From NCBI RefSeq assembly GCF_014646155.1, contig NZ_BMMX01000033.1, positions 1 to 61,793 of the forward strand: DNA of 61,793 nucleotides. The letters are read 5' to 3'. The translations under genes and the position numbers were made by a program. The stretch comes from Mangrovihabitans endophyticus (lineage in GTDB: Bacteria; Actinomycetota; Actinomycetes; Mycobacteriales; Micromonosporaceae). This document shows positions 23,955 to 32,331 of the stretch, piece after piece (positions within the stretch are counted from its first letter, which is position 1; every line of letters begins with the position of its first letter). Under the pieces are notes generated by a model. That model did no database searches. It was not told the DNA's origin and saw only the letters and a program-made list of their open reading frames with translations.

Positions 23955-25211
23955 GTGAGTTACACGTTGTTGCGTGGACAATTCGTCATCCGCTATCCGG
24001 ATCTGCCCCGGCAGGGCCCGGAACCGGACGGCGACACGATCAAGTTTCTGCCCGACACGCCGGCCCTGGTCGAGACCCTGCCGCGCCGGTCGGGCCGACC
24101 GCCGGACATCAACCGGCGTGGCATTTCGGTGCGTCTGGAAGCCATCGACGCCCTGGAAACCCACTTCGAGGAGACCTACCAGGATCTCAAGATCGCGACG
24201 GCGGCCCGTGACGAGATGGTGGACCGGCTCGGCTTCACCAACGTGGTGTATTTCCCGGACGCGCCCAACAAGGTCCAATCGGCCGACCAGGACTCGATTC
24301 GCGGGCATGTCCTGTCCAACGGGGTCGACGCCAACGGGCGCCTGATCGCCTTCGTCTACCCCGGTGACCACGCCGGCCCGGACGGTTCGGCGATCTTCGT
24401 CGACGAAGCCACCGTCGATCGTTCGGTCAATGCCGCGCTGCTGTCCGCCGGCCTCGCCTATCCGGCCTTCTACGCGACCCTGCCCGCCGATTTGCGTACG
24501 CACCTGGCGGAGGCGTCCCGTGCGGCGCGCTCGGCCCAGCCGCCCGCCGGGGTGTGGGCGATGTCCACGGCCGACCCGAACGGCGCGGCGACCGTCACCG
24601 ACCTCGACGCCCTGCAACAGCTTGTCCTGTGGCCGAAGCTGTTCCGCCGGCTGGTGCCGTACCTGGCGTCCGGGCGCACCGACTTCGACGGCTTCGACGC
24701 GTGGCTGCGCGCCGACCCGGTGCACCGCGACGACCGGCTGTTCCGGCTCGACGTGCTGGAAGCCGCGAACATGCACGACGTCATCCGCGGCGCGGGCGAC
24801 ACGATCCAGATGATCGTCTGGCCGGAGGACATGGTGATCGACCCGGACCCGGCCCTGCCCGGAAGCCCGTCCGGTCCGCCCCCGGCAGCCGGCGACGTGC
24901 TCGTCGTCGCGGCACTGCCCGACCCGGTGGGCACCGATCGCGGCCACGAACTGGTCACGCTGCTCAACGTCACCGCCAAACCGGTCGACCTGACCGGATG
25001 GGGCCTGCTGGACGCGGCGGGCGGACGCACCGACCTGTCCGGCACGCTGGCCAGCGGTGCGCTGACGCAGATCACCGCATCATCGGCGACCACACTGGGC
25101 AACCGGGGAGACCAGATCGTGCTGGTCGACGGTTCCGGCAACCTGATCGACCAGGCCGCCTACCGAGCGGACCAGGTACGCCCCGGCCGGAGCGTCTGCT
25201 TCGGACGGTGA
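23955..25211 (+). CDS. Thermonuclease-like protein with lamin-tail domain
   Basis: 418 residues. The first 160 residues match the SNase fold (PDGDTIKFL, then VRLEAIDALETHFEE with the Arg and Glu positions expected for catalysis, and RGHVLSNGVDANGRLIAFVY). The C-terminal 110 residues (LVTLLNVTAKPVDLTGWGLL, LASGALTQI, NRGDQIVLVDGSGNLIDQAAY) form a lamin-tail (LTD) beta-sandwich. LTD domains accompany secreted or surface nucleases in bacteria, but no signal peptide is seen here. Start GTG 23955 has GGGAGG five bases upstream. It probably cleaves nucleic acid, although the full SNase catalytic set was not confirmed. Confidence 0.78.
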   Translation: MSYTLLRGQFVIRYPDLPRQGPEPDGDTIKFLPDTPALVETLPRRSGRPPDINRRGISVRLEAIDALETHFEETYQDLKIATAARDEMVDRLGFTNVVYFPDAPNKVQSADQDSIRGHVLSNGVDANGRLIAFVYPGDHAGPDGSAIFVDEATVDRSVNAALLSAGLAYPAFYATLPADLRTHLAEASRAARSAQPPAGVWAMSTADPNGAATVTDLDALQQLVLWPKLFRRLVPYLASGRTDFDGFDAWLRADPVHRDDRLFRLDVLEAANMHDVIRGAGDTIQMIVWPEDMVIDPDPALPGSPSGPPPAAGDVLVVAALPDPVGTDRGHELVTLLNVTAKPVDLTGWGLLDAAGGRTDLSGTLASGALTQITASSATTLGNRGDQIVLVDGSGNLIDQAAYRADQVRPGRSVCFGR

Positions 25212-25230
25212 CCGCGGCGCAAGTGGCGGC

Positions 25231-25799
25231 TCACCCGCGGTCGGCGAAGCCCGCGTCACGGAACCAGCCGCGCACCGCCGGGGTCAGATCCGGTTCCCGG
25301 CGCGTACGCGTCCAGACCACCGTTGCTCCGGGAGCGCTCAGCCGCGCCGCGGCGTCGATCGTGGCTCGTACGTCCGGGTCGCTGATGTTGCCCAGCACCC
25401 CGGTGAGCAGGATCAGATCGGCCGGCACCGCCGACCGGTACGCCGCGAAGTCGCCCGCATCGGCACAGGCGACCGTGACCCGGTCGAGCCCGGCTGCGAC
25501 GGCACGGTCGCGGGCGACGGACGCGTTGCGCGGTCCTTCTCGATCAGTTCGGCGCGCACCCGGCCGGCGTCGGCACGCCGCTCGAGGACGCCCAGCAGAT
25601 CGTTGCCCTGGCCCGCGCACACGCTCACCACCCGCAGCGCCGGTTCCGGACGTTCGTCCAGCCACTCGTCGATGTGCCGCTGCACCAGGCGCAACCGCTG
25701 CGACAGCGCTGACCCGCCATCCGCGTACGGCGCGTGCCAGTCGTGCCAGTCCGTCGTTCCCGCCACCGCGGTGATGCTGCCACACGGTCGGGCGGCCAC
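25231..25799 (-). pseudogene. Class I SAM methyltransferase, frameshifted
   Basis: From 25799 the frame reads VVSVCAGQGNDLLGVLERR and VRAELIEKD, a SAM-binding motif I and following acidic residue. Near 25531-25536 the frame breaks. The continuation NASVARDRAVAAGLDRVTV, then ADLILLTGVLGNISD and VVWTRTRRE, lies in another frame and ends at 25231. One extra G in the run read GCGCGG on the plus strand would restore a single protein of about 190 residues. It is either a recent pseudogene or a sequencing error in a G-run. Confidence 0.7.
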
Positions 25800-25866
25800 C
25801 GTGTCAGCATGAGTCAGCTCGTTCAGGGGTCGCGGACGTGCTCATCCGTTCCCGCCGCGCCGCCGC

Positions 25867-27846
25867 TCAGCCGGACGCCTCCGACCACGTCGTGACGCCG
25901 GCCCCGGGCGCGGTGCCGGTTGTGGGCTGGGTGCCGGTTGTGGCTCGGGCCCCGGTTGTGGGCTGGGTGCCGGTTGTGGGCGCGGTGCCGGTTGTGGGCT
26001 GGGTGCCGGTGCCGAGGAACCCGCCGGACTGCCGCGACCACAGTTCGGCGTAGAGGCCGCCGCGGCGCACCAACTCGGCGTGGGTGCCCTGCTCCACGAT
26101 CCGGCCCGCGTCCAGGACCACGATTCGGTCCAGATGCGCGATGGTCGACAGGCGATGCGCGATCGCGATCACCGTGCGGCCGCGCATCACCTCGCCGAGC
26201 GTCTCGTGGATGGCGGCCTCCGCCTCGGAATCCAGCGCCGACGTCGCCTCGTCCAGCACCAGGATCGGCGCGTCCCGGTGGAACGCGCGGGCCAGCGCGA
26301 TCCGTTGCCGCTGCCCGCCGGAGAGGCGCACGCCGCGCTCGCCCACATGGGCGTCCAACCCGGTGCGGCCGTCCGCGTCGGTGAGGGTGCTGACGAACGC
26401 GTCCGCGGACGCCCGGCGCAACGCCGCCCAGATGCGGGTGTCGTCGCCGGGGGACGCGCCGGCGATGTTCTCCCGGATCGAGCGGTGCAGCAGCGTGGCC
26501 TCCTGGGCCACCATGGACACCTGGCCACGTAGGCTTTCCTGCGTCACGGCGGCGATGTCGGCGCCGTCGATGCGGATCGTGCCGCACGTGGCGTCGTGGA
26601 AGCGCAGCAGGAGGCCCACCAGCGTGGACTTGCCCGCACCGGAGCGCCCGACGACGCCGACACGTTCCCCCGCGGCGATGTCCAGGTCCAGCCCGTCGAG
26701 TGCGCGGGTTCCGCCACCGGCGTCCCGGTCGGCGCGGTACCGGTGGCTGACCCCGGAGAAACGGATGGCCCCACCGCGTACCCGGAGCGGGGTTGCTCCG
26801 GGCTTGTCAGGTACGGCGAGCGGCTGGGCGACGGTGCGCAACGCCCGCGTCAGCGCGCCGACCGACCCGAACAGCGACGACACGGCGTCCAGCAGCCACT
26901 CCGCCATCGCGGTGATGCGGAAACTGAGGGCCAGCGCCGCGGCGACCAGGCCCAGCGGGCCGGAGCCGGAATGCCAGAGGACGATCCCGTACCCGACCAG
27001 GCCGACCAGCAGCGCGCTGCCGAGCGCCATCATGCCCGAGTTGATGGTCACCTCGACCCGCTGCAGGTCCAGGTGCGCACGGCGGGCCGCGGCGAACACC
27101 CGCCGGTCATCCGCGACGCGTGTCGCGCCATCGCCGAGCAGCGCGAGCGTGTCGACGTTCGCGTACGAGTCGACGAGCAGCCCGGTGAGCGCCGATTCGG
27201 CGTCCTGGAGGCGTTCCGACGCGCGCCGGTAGCGCGGCACCGCCCACCACATGAGGAATCCGTAGGCCACGATCCAACCGCCCAGCGGCACCAGCAGCCG
27301 CACGTCGATCGCGGACATCACCCACACGGACCCGGCGATGTACGCGACCACGAACACCAGCGTGTGCAGCACGGAGTACGCCGCGGTGCTGGCGGCCTCG
27401 CCGCCGTCGCGCACCCACGTGGCGATGCGCCCGGCCAGGTCGTCGCGGAACCAGCCGACGGACTGCCGCGACACATACCGGTGTGCCCGCCAGCGGGTGA
27501 TCGGGCGGGCGTTGGCGCGGAACGTGATGTCGTCCAGCGTCTCGCGGACGAGACTGATCAGCGGCCTGATCAGCAGCACCACGACGGCGACGGCGAGCAA
27601 CTCGGCGCCGTGCTCGGCCCGAAGCGTGTCCGGGCTTCCGGCGGCGAGCGTGTCCACCAGCTGGCCGGCGTATCCGATGAGCCACACCTCGACGGCGGCG
27701 CACGCGACGGTGACGGTGACGGCGGCGGCGACGACCGGGCGCAAGGGCCGGAGCTCGTCACGGAGAAACCGGAGGGGACCGGCGGCGGGGGTGCGTGCCT
27801 CGCCGGCGGGGAAGGGGTCAACAGGGTTTTCGAACGGACCTAACAC
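25867..27846 (-). CDS. ABC exporter, fused membrane and ATPase domains
   Basis: 659 residues. Six-helix membrane domain (about 30-320) followed by an ATPase with Walker A VGRSGAGKST, signature RLSGGQRQRIALARAF, Walker B ILVLDEATSALD and switch IAHRLSTI. A lipid or peptide exporter of the MsbA/ABCB class, probably a homodimer or paired with a distant half. Start GTG 27846 has GGAAAGG six bases upstream. A TTG at 27873 lacks such a site. The C-terminal tail consists of about five imperfect six-residue repeats of the PTTGTQ/PTTGTA type encoded by 18-bp units (25910-26010), beyond the ATPase fold and probably disordered. Confidence 0.88.
   Translation of the reverse strand: MLGPFENPVDPFPAGEARTPAAGPLRFLRDELRPLRPVVAAAVTVTVACAAVEVWLIGYAGQLVDTLAAGSPDTLRAEHGAELLAVAVVVLLIRPLISLVRETLDDITFRANARPITRWRAHRYVSRQSVGWFRDDLAGRIATWVRDGGEAASTAAYSVLHTLVFVVAYIAGSVWVMSAIDVRLLVPLGGWIVAYGFLMWWAVPRYRRASERLQDAESALTGLLVDSYANVDTLALLGDGATRVADDRRVFAAARRAHLDLQRVEVTINSGMMALGSALLVGLVGYGIVLWHSGSGPLGLVAAALALSFRITAMAEWLLDAVSSLFGSVGALTRALRTVAQPLAVPDKPGATPLRVRGGAIRFSGVSHRYRADRDAGGGTRALDGLDLDIAAGERVGVVGRSGAGKSTLVGLLLRFHDATCGTIRIDGADIAAVTQESLRGQVSMVAQEATLLHRSIRENIAGASPGDDTRIWAALRRASADAFVSTLTDADGRTGLDAHVGERGVRLSGGQRQRIALARAFHRDAPILVLDEATSALDSEAEAAIHETLGEVMRGRTVIAIAHRLSTIAHLDRIVVLDAGRIVEQGTHAELVRRGGLYAELWSRQSGGFLGTGTQPTTGTAPTTGTQPTTGARATTGTQPTTGTAPGAGVTTWSEASG
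25910..26010. repeat. 18-bp tandem repeat coding the ABC exporter tail
   Basis: About five and a half copies of an 18-bp unit around CCGGTTGTGGGCTGGGTG, in frame with the exporter gene and adding PTTGTx units to its C-terminus. Confidence 0.8.
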
Positions 27847-27989
27847 GAAGTGCCTTTCCGGCGAAGGAGACAAGGAAGGAGCCGGGGGTGTCGCCGGAAG
27901 TCCTCATGGTCGATCTCCTCTTCGCGCCGGGGGTCTCGCGTTGCGGTGAGGCTACGCGGCCCACCCCGCCGGCCGCCTCCCCTTTACCG

Positions 27990-28172
27990 TGGCCGCTGCA
28001 TCACCGCGGGCGCTGCATCACCGCGGGCGCTGTATCACCGCGGGCGCTGTATCACCGCGGGCGCTGTATCACCGCGGGCGCTGCGTCACCGCGGCCGCTG
28101 CGTCACCGCGGGCGCTGTATCACCGCGGGCGCTGCACTGCCGCGAGCACTGCGTCACCGCGCCCGCTGCGCC
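27990..28172. repeat. 18-bp tandem repeat in the gap before the microprotein
   Basis: About ten copies of an 18-bp unit GCGCTGTATCACCGCGGG with small variants (TGCATC, TGCGTC). It fills much of the 353-bp space between the divergent exporter gene and the 33-aa gene. The units are contiguous without spacers. Each carries the palindrome CCGCGG, so stems between units are possible. Confidence 0.88.
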
Positions 28173-28199
28173 TTGACCGTGTTGGTACCGTTCGCGGAC

Positions 28200-28301
28200 A
28201 TGGGCGCGATCAAGCCGTGGCATCTGTTCATCTGTTTCGTCGTCGTGGTGGTGATCGTGGCCGCGGTGATCGTGGCGCTCATCCGGTCACGCCGGAAGTA
28301 G
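28200..28301 (+). CDS. KPWH microprotein, single transmembrane helix (33 aa)
   Basis: MGAIKPWHLF followed by ICFVVVVVIVAAVIVALI and RSRRK. The start resembles the N-terminus of TatA (MGxxKPWH), but the amphipathic helix of TatA is missing, so it is one membrane helix with a basic end. Similar very short KPWH proteins are known in actinobacteria, without assigned function. Its last 23 nt overlap the end of deoC on the other strand. No clear ribosome-binding site is visible. Confidence 0.55.
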   Translation: MGAIKPWHLFICFVVVVVIVAAVIVALIRSRRK

Positions 28302-28977
28302 GCGCGGGGGCGTCGCCCCGCTGACGGGCCGCGACGGCGTCCAGGATGGCTTCGGTGGCCGTGGCGCCGAAACGGTTCGCACCCGCCTGATGCAGGCTGA
28401 GCAGCCTGTCCAGGGTGCGCACGCCACCGGCGGCCTTGACGCCGAGGTGCGGGCCTACCGAGGCGCGCATCAACCGGATCCCGGCCGGGGTGGCGTCGCC
28501 GCCGGGTGCGAAGCCGGTGCTGGTCTTGACGAAGTGCGCGCCGGCCCGTTCGGCGAGGCGGCAGCCCATGACCGTCTGCTCCTCGCTGAGGTAGGCGTTC
28601 TCCAGGATCGCCTTCACCGTGCGGCCCTGCGCGGCGGCGACCACCGCGGCGATGTCGTCGTGCACGTAGTCGCTGTCCCCGCCGCGCAACCGGCCGATGT
28701 GCACCACCATGTCGATCTCATCGGCGCCGGCCTCGACCAGGGCCCGCGCCTCGGCGACCTTGACCGCGGTGCGGGTGTCGCCGTGCGGGAAACCCGCGAC
28801 GGTGCCGACGAGCACGCCGGTGCCGGCGAGTGCCGCCGCGGCGAACTCCACGTCGGACGGACGTACGCACACCGAGGCGACGTCCCGGCGGACGGCGATG
28901 TCGCAGCCACGCCGGATGTCCTCGATGGTCAGCTCGGGACGCAACAGCGAATGGTCGATCATCTTGGCGACGTTCAT
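28279..28977 (-). CDS. deoC: Deoxyribose-phosphate aldolase
   Basis: 232 residues. DHSLLRPELT at the N-terminus, VAGFPHG near 80, the Schiff-base Lys in VKTSTGFAPGG (about 160), and the second Lys in GVKAAGGVRTLD (about 190), all as in DeoC. It splits 2-deoxyribose 5-phosphate into glyceraldehyde 3-phosphate and acetaldehyde in deoxynucleoside catabolism. ATG 28977 overlaps the stop of the GntR gene by 4 nt, so the two form an operon and the regulator is probably its own controller. Confidence 0.93.
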   Translation of the reverse strand: MNVAKMIDHSLLRPELTIEDIRRGCDIAVRRDVASVCVRPSDVEFAAAALAGTGVLVGTVAGFPHGDTRTAVKVAEARALVEAGADEIDMVVHIGRLRGGDSDYVHDDIAAVVAAAQGRTVKAILENAYLSEEQTVMGCRLAERAGAHFVKTSTGFAPGGDATPAGIRLMRASVGPHLGVKAAGGVRTLDRLLSLHQAGANRFGATATEAILDAVAARQRGDAPAPTSGVTG

Positions 28978-29744
28978 CGAGACTCTCCTGTCGGCTGCGG
29001 TTGTGCTTCCGGAACGGGCGGTTGCGCGTCCGCCCGGGGCGGCTGCACGTCGAAGGTGACCTGCAGGGCGTACCGCGCGCCGACGTAGCGGCTCACCGTG
29101 AACTCCAGCGGCGCGGCGTTCTGATCGACGATGAGGCGCGTCTCGACCAGCAGCGATTCGCCGGGCGGGACCTGGAGATGCGCGCCGTCGGCGCCGGCCG
29201 GCCGGGCGGTCAGCGTCGAGGAGCCGAGGGTGGGCCGCAGGCCCCGATCGTGCAGGGCACGGTGCAGCGAGCCCGCTTCCAGGTCGCGATCCAGCAGGTC
29301 GGTGAGGTGCGGCGGGAAGCACGCGTATTCGACGACCAGCGGTGTTCCGTCGGCCAGCCGCACCCGGACGATCGACACCACCCGGGGTTCCGCGGCGGCG
29401 AGCTGCAACGCGGTGGCCTCCTCGGCGGAGGCGGCACGGACCTCGGCGGCGATCAGGCGGGACGAGGGGGTGCGGCCCCAGTTGCGCACCTGGTCCTGGA
29501 AGCTCAGCAGGGTGCCCGCCGTCCGAGGGGTGGGCTGCCGACGCACGAACGTGCCGCGCCCCTGGATCCGCTCGATCAGCCCGTCGGCCTCCAGCGCGTT
29601 GAGGGCGGCCCGCATGGTCATCCGGGCCACCCCGAACTCCGCCGCGAGCGTGCTCTCGGCGGGCACCACATCGCCGGGTTCCGCCCCGGCCAGACGGGCG
29701 CGCAGCTCCCGCTCGATCCGCGCATACAACGGCATCTTCGACAT
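28974..29744 (-). CDS. GntR/HutC-type regulator of deoC
   Basis: 256 residues. Winged HTH from YARIERELRARLAGA to GRGTFVRR, with EFGVARMTMRAALNALEADG as the recognition helix region in two parts. The C-terminal UTRA ligand domain spans about 80-235 (YACFPPHLTDLLDRD, SRYVGARYALQV). The UTRA domain binds sugar phosphates or related effectors. An imperfect 22-bp palindrome directly upstream (29752-29773) is its likely operator, so it should repress itself and deoC until a deoxyribose-related effector appears. Confidence 0.87.
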   Translation of the reverse strand: MSKMPLYARIERELRARLAGAEPGDVVPAESTLAAEFGVARMTMRAALNALEADGLIERIQGRGTFVRRQPTPRTAGTLLSFQDQVRNWGRTPSSRLIAAEVRAASAEEATALQLAAAEPRVVSIVRVRLADGTPLVVEYACFPPHLTDLLDRDLEAGSLHRALHDRGLRPTLGSSTLTARPAGADGAHLQVPPGESLLVETRLIVDQNAAPLEFTVSRYVGARYALQVTFDVQPPRADAQPPVPEAQPQPTGESR

Positions 29745-29751
29745 GAGACCT

Positions 29752-29773
29752 CCAGGTCATCTAGACAACCTGG
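29752..29773. promoter_or_regulatory. 22-bp GntR operator-like palindrome
   Basis: CCAGGTCATCTAGACAACCT followed by GG is a dyad with 18 of 22 matching positions centred on TCTAGA, 8 bp upstream of the GntR start codon. HutC/DasR-type sites have the same GGT-n-TCTAGA-n-ACC build. Confidence 0.7.
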
Positions 29774-29930
29774 ATGTTTGCACGGTCGAGTGCGGTTGTC
29801 CATCCATGGCGGCGGCGCCCGTACGTCCGGGTCGAGATTTTTCGCGGCATGATGTCGAGAAGCGCCGGCCGGCTCCGCTCACCGAGTGAGAGGCCCCGAC
29901 CGGCGGGGCCGACCACGTCAGGAGACCACG

Positions 29931-30341
29931 ATGCCGAAGTACCTGCTCCTCAAGCACTACCGTGGCGGCCCGGAAGCGCACCGCGCGGTGCCCCCGATGG
30001 ACCAGTGGGCGAGCGAGGATGTGGAGGCGCACATGGCCTTCCTCAAGCACGTCGCCGAGTTGCTGGAGAAGAACGGCGAGTTCGTCGACGCGCAGGCGCT
30101 CACCCCGACGCAGACCTGGGTGCGTTACGGCGGACCGGATGCGGCACCGGTCACCACCGACGGTCCGCTGCCGGAGACCAACGACCTGGTCGCCGGTTGG
30201 TACATGATCGACGTGGACTCCCGCGAGCGGGCGGTCGAACTCGCCGCGTACGTCTCGTCCGAACCCGGCCCCGGCGGCACGCCCCTGTACGAGTGGATCG
30301 ACATCCGGGAGGTCATGTCGGACGCGCCGGCGCAGGACTGA
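29931..30341 (+). CDS. YciI/DGPF-domain protein
   Basis: 136 residues. MPKYLLLKHYRGG, TDGPLPETNDLVAGWYMIDV and PGPGGTPLYEWIDIREV are the pattern of the YCII-related (DGPF) family, a dimeric ferredoxin-like fold of unknown catalytic role. It lies 6 bp before an ECF42 sigma factor. This pairing is conserved in actinobacteria and proteobacteria, where the DGPF gene is a target of the sigma factor. Confidence 0.88.
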   Translation: MPKYLLLKHYRGGPEAHRAVPPMDQWASEDVEAHMAFLKHVAELLEKNGEFVDAQALTPTQTWVRYGGPDAAPVTTDGPLPETNDLVAGWYMIDVDSRERAVELAAYVSSEPGPGGTPLYEWIDIREVMSDAPAQD

Positions 30342-30347
30342 CGCTTC

Positions 30348-31622
30348 GTGCCCGACCAGCCGATGCACCCGCGGGACGAGGATGCCCTGCGCGGCCTCGT
30401 CCCGCGGGTGCTGACGAGCCTGGTGCGCCGCGGCGAGGATTTCGACGCCGCCGAGGACGCACTGCAGGAAGCCCTGCTGGAGGCGCTACGCGTCTGGCCG
30501 CGGCAACCGCCCCGCGACCCGCGCGCCTGGCTGACGACGGTCGCGACGCGGCGGCTGATCGACGCCCGTCGCGGCGAGACCGCCCGGCACGGCCGCGAGG
30601 AGACCGCGTACGTGCAACCCCGGCCGGACGCCACCGAAGAGGGCGACGACACGCTGTTCCTGCTCTTCTGCTGCTGTCACCCCGACCTCGCGCCGGCCTC
30701 TCAGGTGGCGCTGACGCTGCGCGCCGTCGGCGGTCTCACCACCCGGGAGATCGCCGACGCGTTCTACGTTCCCGAGGCGACCATGGCGCAGCGGATCAGC
30801 CGCGCCAAGCGCACCGTTCGCGGGCGACGCCTCGACCGGCCCGGAGACCTCGCGGTGGTGCTGCGCGTGCTCTACCTGGTCTACGCCGCCGGCCACGGGG
30901 GCCGGGTGGACCTCGCCGTGGAGGCGATCCGGCTCGCCCGGCAGCTCACCCTCGCCACGCCGGAACCGGAGGCGCGCGGACTGCTCGCGTTGATGCTCCT
31001 GAACCACGCCCGGTTGCCGGCCCGGCTCGACGCCGGCGGTCGGATCGTCACCCTCGACCGGCAGGACCGCGGGCGCTGGGACACACGCGAGATCGCTGAG
31101 GGCGTACGCGTCCTGCAGTCGGCGCTGGCCCAGCAGACCGACACACGGCGTCCCGGGCGGTACCAGATCGAGGCCGCCATCGCCGCGCTGCACGACGACG
31201 CGACGAGCGCCGCCGAGACCGACTGGCCGCAGATCCTGGACTGGTACGACGACCTGGTCGCACTGACCGGCGACCCGGTGCGCCAGGATCCCACCGCCGT
31301 GCTCGCGCGCGCCGTCGCGGTCGGCCACGTCCTCGGCGCCGCTGCCGGGTTGCGCGAGGCGGACCGGTTGCGCGAGGTGCTCGGCGAGCGTCACCGCTGG
31401 TACGCCGTACGCGCGTACCTGCACGAACTCGGCGACGACCGGCCCGCGGCGGCCAACGCGTACGCCGAAGCGGCCCGCCGGGCCACCAACGTCGCCGAGC
31501 GCGACCACTTGATCCGTGAGGCGTCCCGCATGCGGAACGTCGGCAACCGTGGTGGCGCGATCCCGTCGCAGATTGGCAACGGAGGCCCTGTCGACGGCGG
31601 TGGAGGTCTTCCTACGCTCTAG
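30348..31622 (+). CDS. ECF42-type sigma factor with C-terminal TPR extension
   Basis: 424 residues. Sigma region 2 (FDAAEDALQEALLEALRVWP, then PRAWLTTVATRRLID) and region 4 (LTTREIADAFYVPEATMAQR, then ISRAKRTVR) occupy the first 170 residues. About 230 residues of helical TPR-like sequence follow (DUF6596; LRVLYLVYAAGHGG, ALMLLNHARLPARL). In ECF42 factors this extension is required for activity, and no anti-sigma factor is encoded nearby. Start GTG 30348. The last dozen residues are Gly-rich and run into the repeat region that follows. Confidence 0.88.
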   Translation: MPDQPMHPRDEDALRGLVPRVLTSLVRRGEDFDAAEDALQEALLEALRVWPRQPPRDPRAWLTTVATRRLIDARRGETARHGREETAYVQPRPDATEEGDDTLFLLFCCCHPDLAPASQVALTLRAVGGLTTREIADAFYVPEATMAQRISRAKRTVRGRRLDRPGDLAVVLRVLYLVYAAGHGGRVDLAVEAIRLARQLTLATPEPEARGLLALMLLNHARLPARLDAGGRIVTLDRQDRGRWDTREIAEGVRVLQSALAQQTDTRRPGRYQIEAAIAALHDDATSAAETDWPQILDWYDDLVALTGDPVRQDPTAVLARAVAVGHVLGAAAGLREADRLREVLGERHRWYAVRAYLHELGDDRPAAANAYAEAARRATNVAERDHLIREASRMRNVGNRGGAIPSQIGNGGPVDGGGGLPTL

Positions 31623-31652
31623 CGCAATCCACCTGCCCCACGGCCGTCCGCC

Positions 31653-31785
31653 GCTCGCCGGGCGGCCCCGCCGGGCCGGGAATCGGCTCGCCGGGGCTGG
31701 CCCGCCGGGCCGGGAATCCGCTCGCCGGGCTACCCCTCCGGGCCGGGAATCCGCTCGCCGGGCTGGCCCCCCGGGCGGGAATTGA
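31653..31785. repeat. GC-rich tandem repeat, about 37-bp unit
   Basis: Three to four imperfect copies of a unit containing CCGGGCCGGGAATCCGCTCG. They fill the 170-bp gap between the ECF42 gene and the DUF6010 gene and stop next to the latter's start, so they may also supply its upstream region. Confidence 0.75.
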
Positions 31786-31791
31786 GGAAGC

Positions 31792-32211
31792 ATGTTGCGC
31801 TACATCGTGCCGGTGGTCATCGCCCTGATCTGGGCCGGGGCATTCGCCTTCGTGCCCGAACCGCACCGCCGTCGGCTGAACGCGGTGGTCGTCGGCGGTG
31901 CCGGAGCCGCGTACATCAGCGGTGGCAGTTTCGGACTCGCCGAGCTCGCCTTCACCGCGGTGATGACCGGGGTCGCCTACGCCGGGTTGCGGTCGTGGAC
32001 CTTCATCGGCATCGCCTGGCTGCTGCACACCGGCTGGGACGTGCTGCATCACCGCAGGGGTGCGCCGCTCATCCCGTCGCAACACGATTCGTCGCTGGGC
32101 TGCGCCATCTGCGACCCGGTGATCGCGCTGTGGTGTTTCGCCGGCGGTCGCTCACCCGCGCAGTTGGTGCGATGGTTCGCGACGCGCCCGCGCACACCGT
32201 CGTCGACCTGA
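31792..32211 (+). CDS. DUF6010 family membrane protein
   Basis: 139 residues with four short hydrophobic helices (YIVPVVIALIWAGAFAF; VVVGGAGAAYISGG; LAELAFTAVMTGVAYAG; TFIGIAWLLHTGWDVLHH). The C-terminal HHRRGAPLIP and GCAICDPVIALWCFAGG segments, with two Cys and several His, are the DUF6010 pattern. Function unknown. The conserved His/Cys suggest metal binding in or at the membrane. The RBS (GAGGAAGC) is very close to the ATG. Confidence 0.75.
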   Translation: MLRYIVPVVIALIWAGAFAFVPEPHRRRLNAVVVGGAGAAYISGGSFGLAELAFTAVMTGVAYAGLRSWTFIGIAWLLHTGWDVLHHRRGAPLIPSQHDSSLGCAICDPVIALWCFAGGRSPAQLVRWFATRPRTPSST

Positions 32212-32331
32212 CTGGCTCATGGTGCCGGTCCCACGCGCAAGCCGGTGAGACTGCGCGATTGCCGGCAAACCAAACCCGCACGTGCCGAGACGAACAGGTA
32301 TCACGTCCTTCGCGAAGGGAGCGGTACCCAC

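Noticed and set aside
27990..28172. CRISPR array
   Set aside because: The 18-bp units are contiguous with no unique spacers, and no cas gene is in the window. It is a plain tandem repeat.
28200..28301. TatA gene
   Set aside because: Only the first residues and one helix match. The amphipathic helix and the acidic tail of TatA are absent, and tatC is not nearby.
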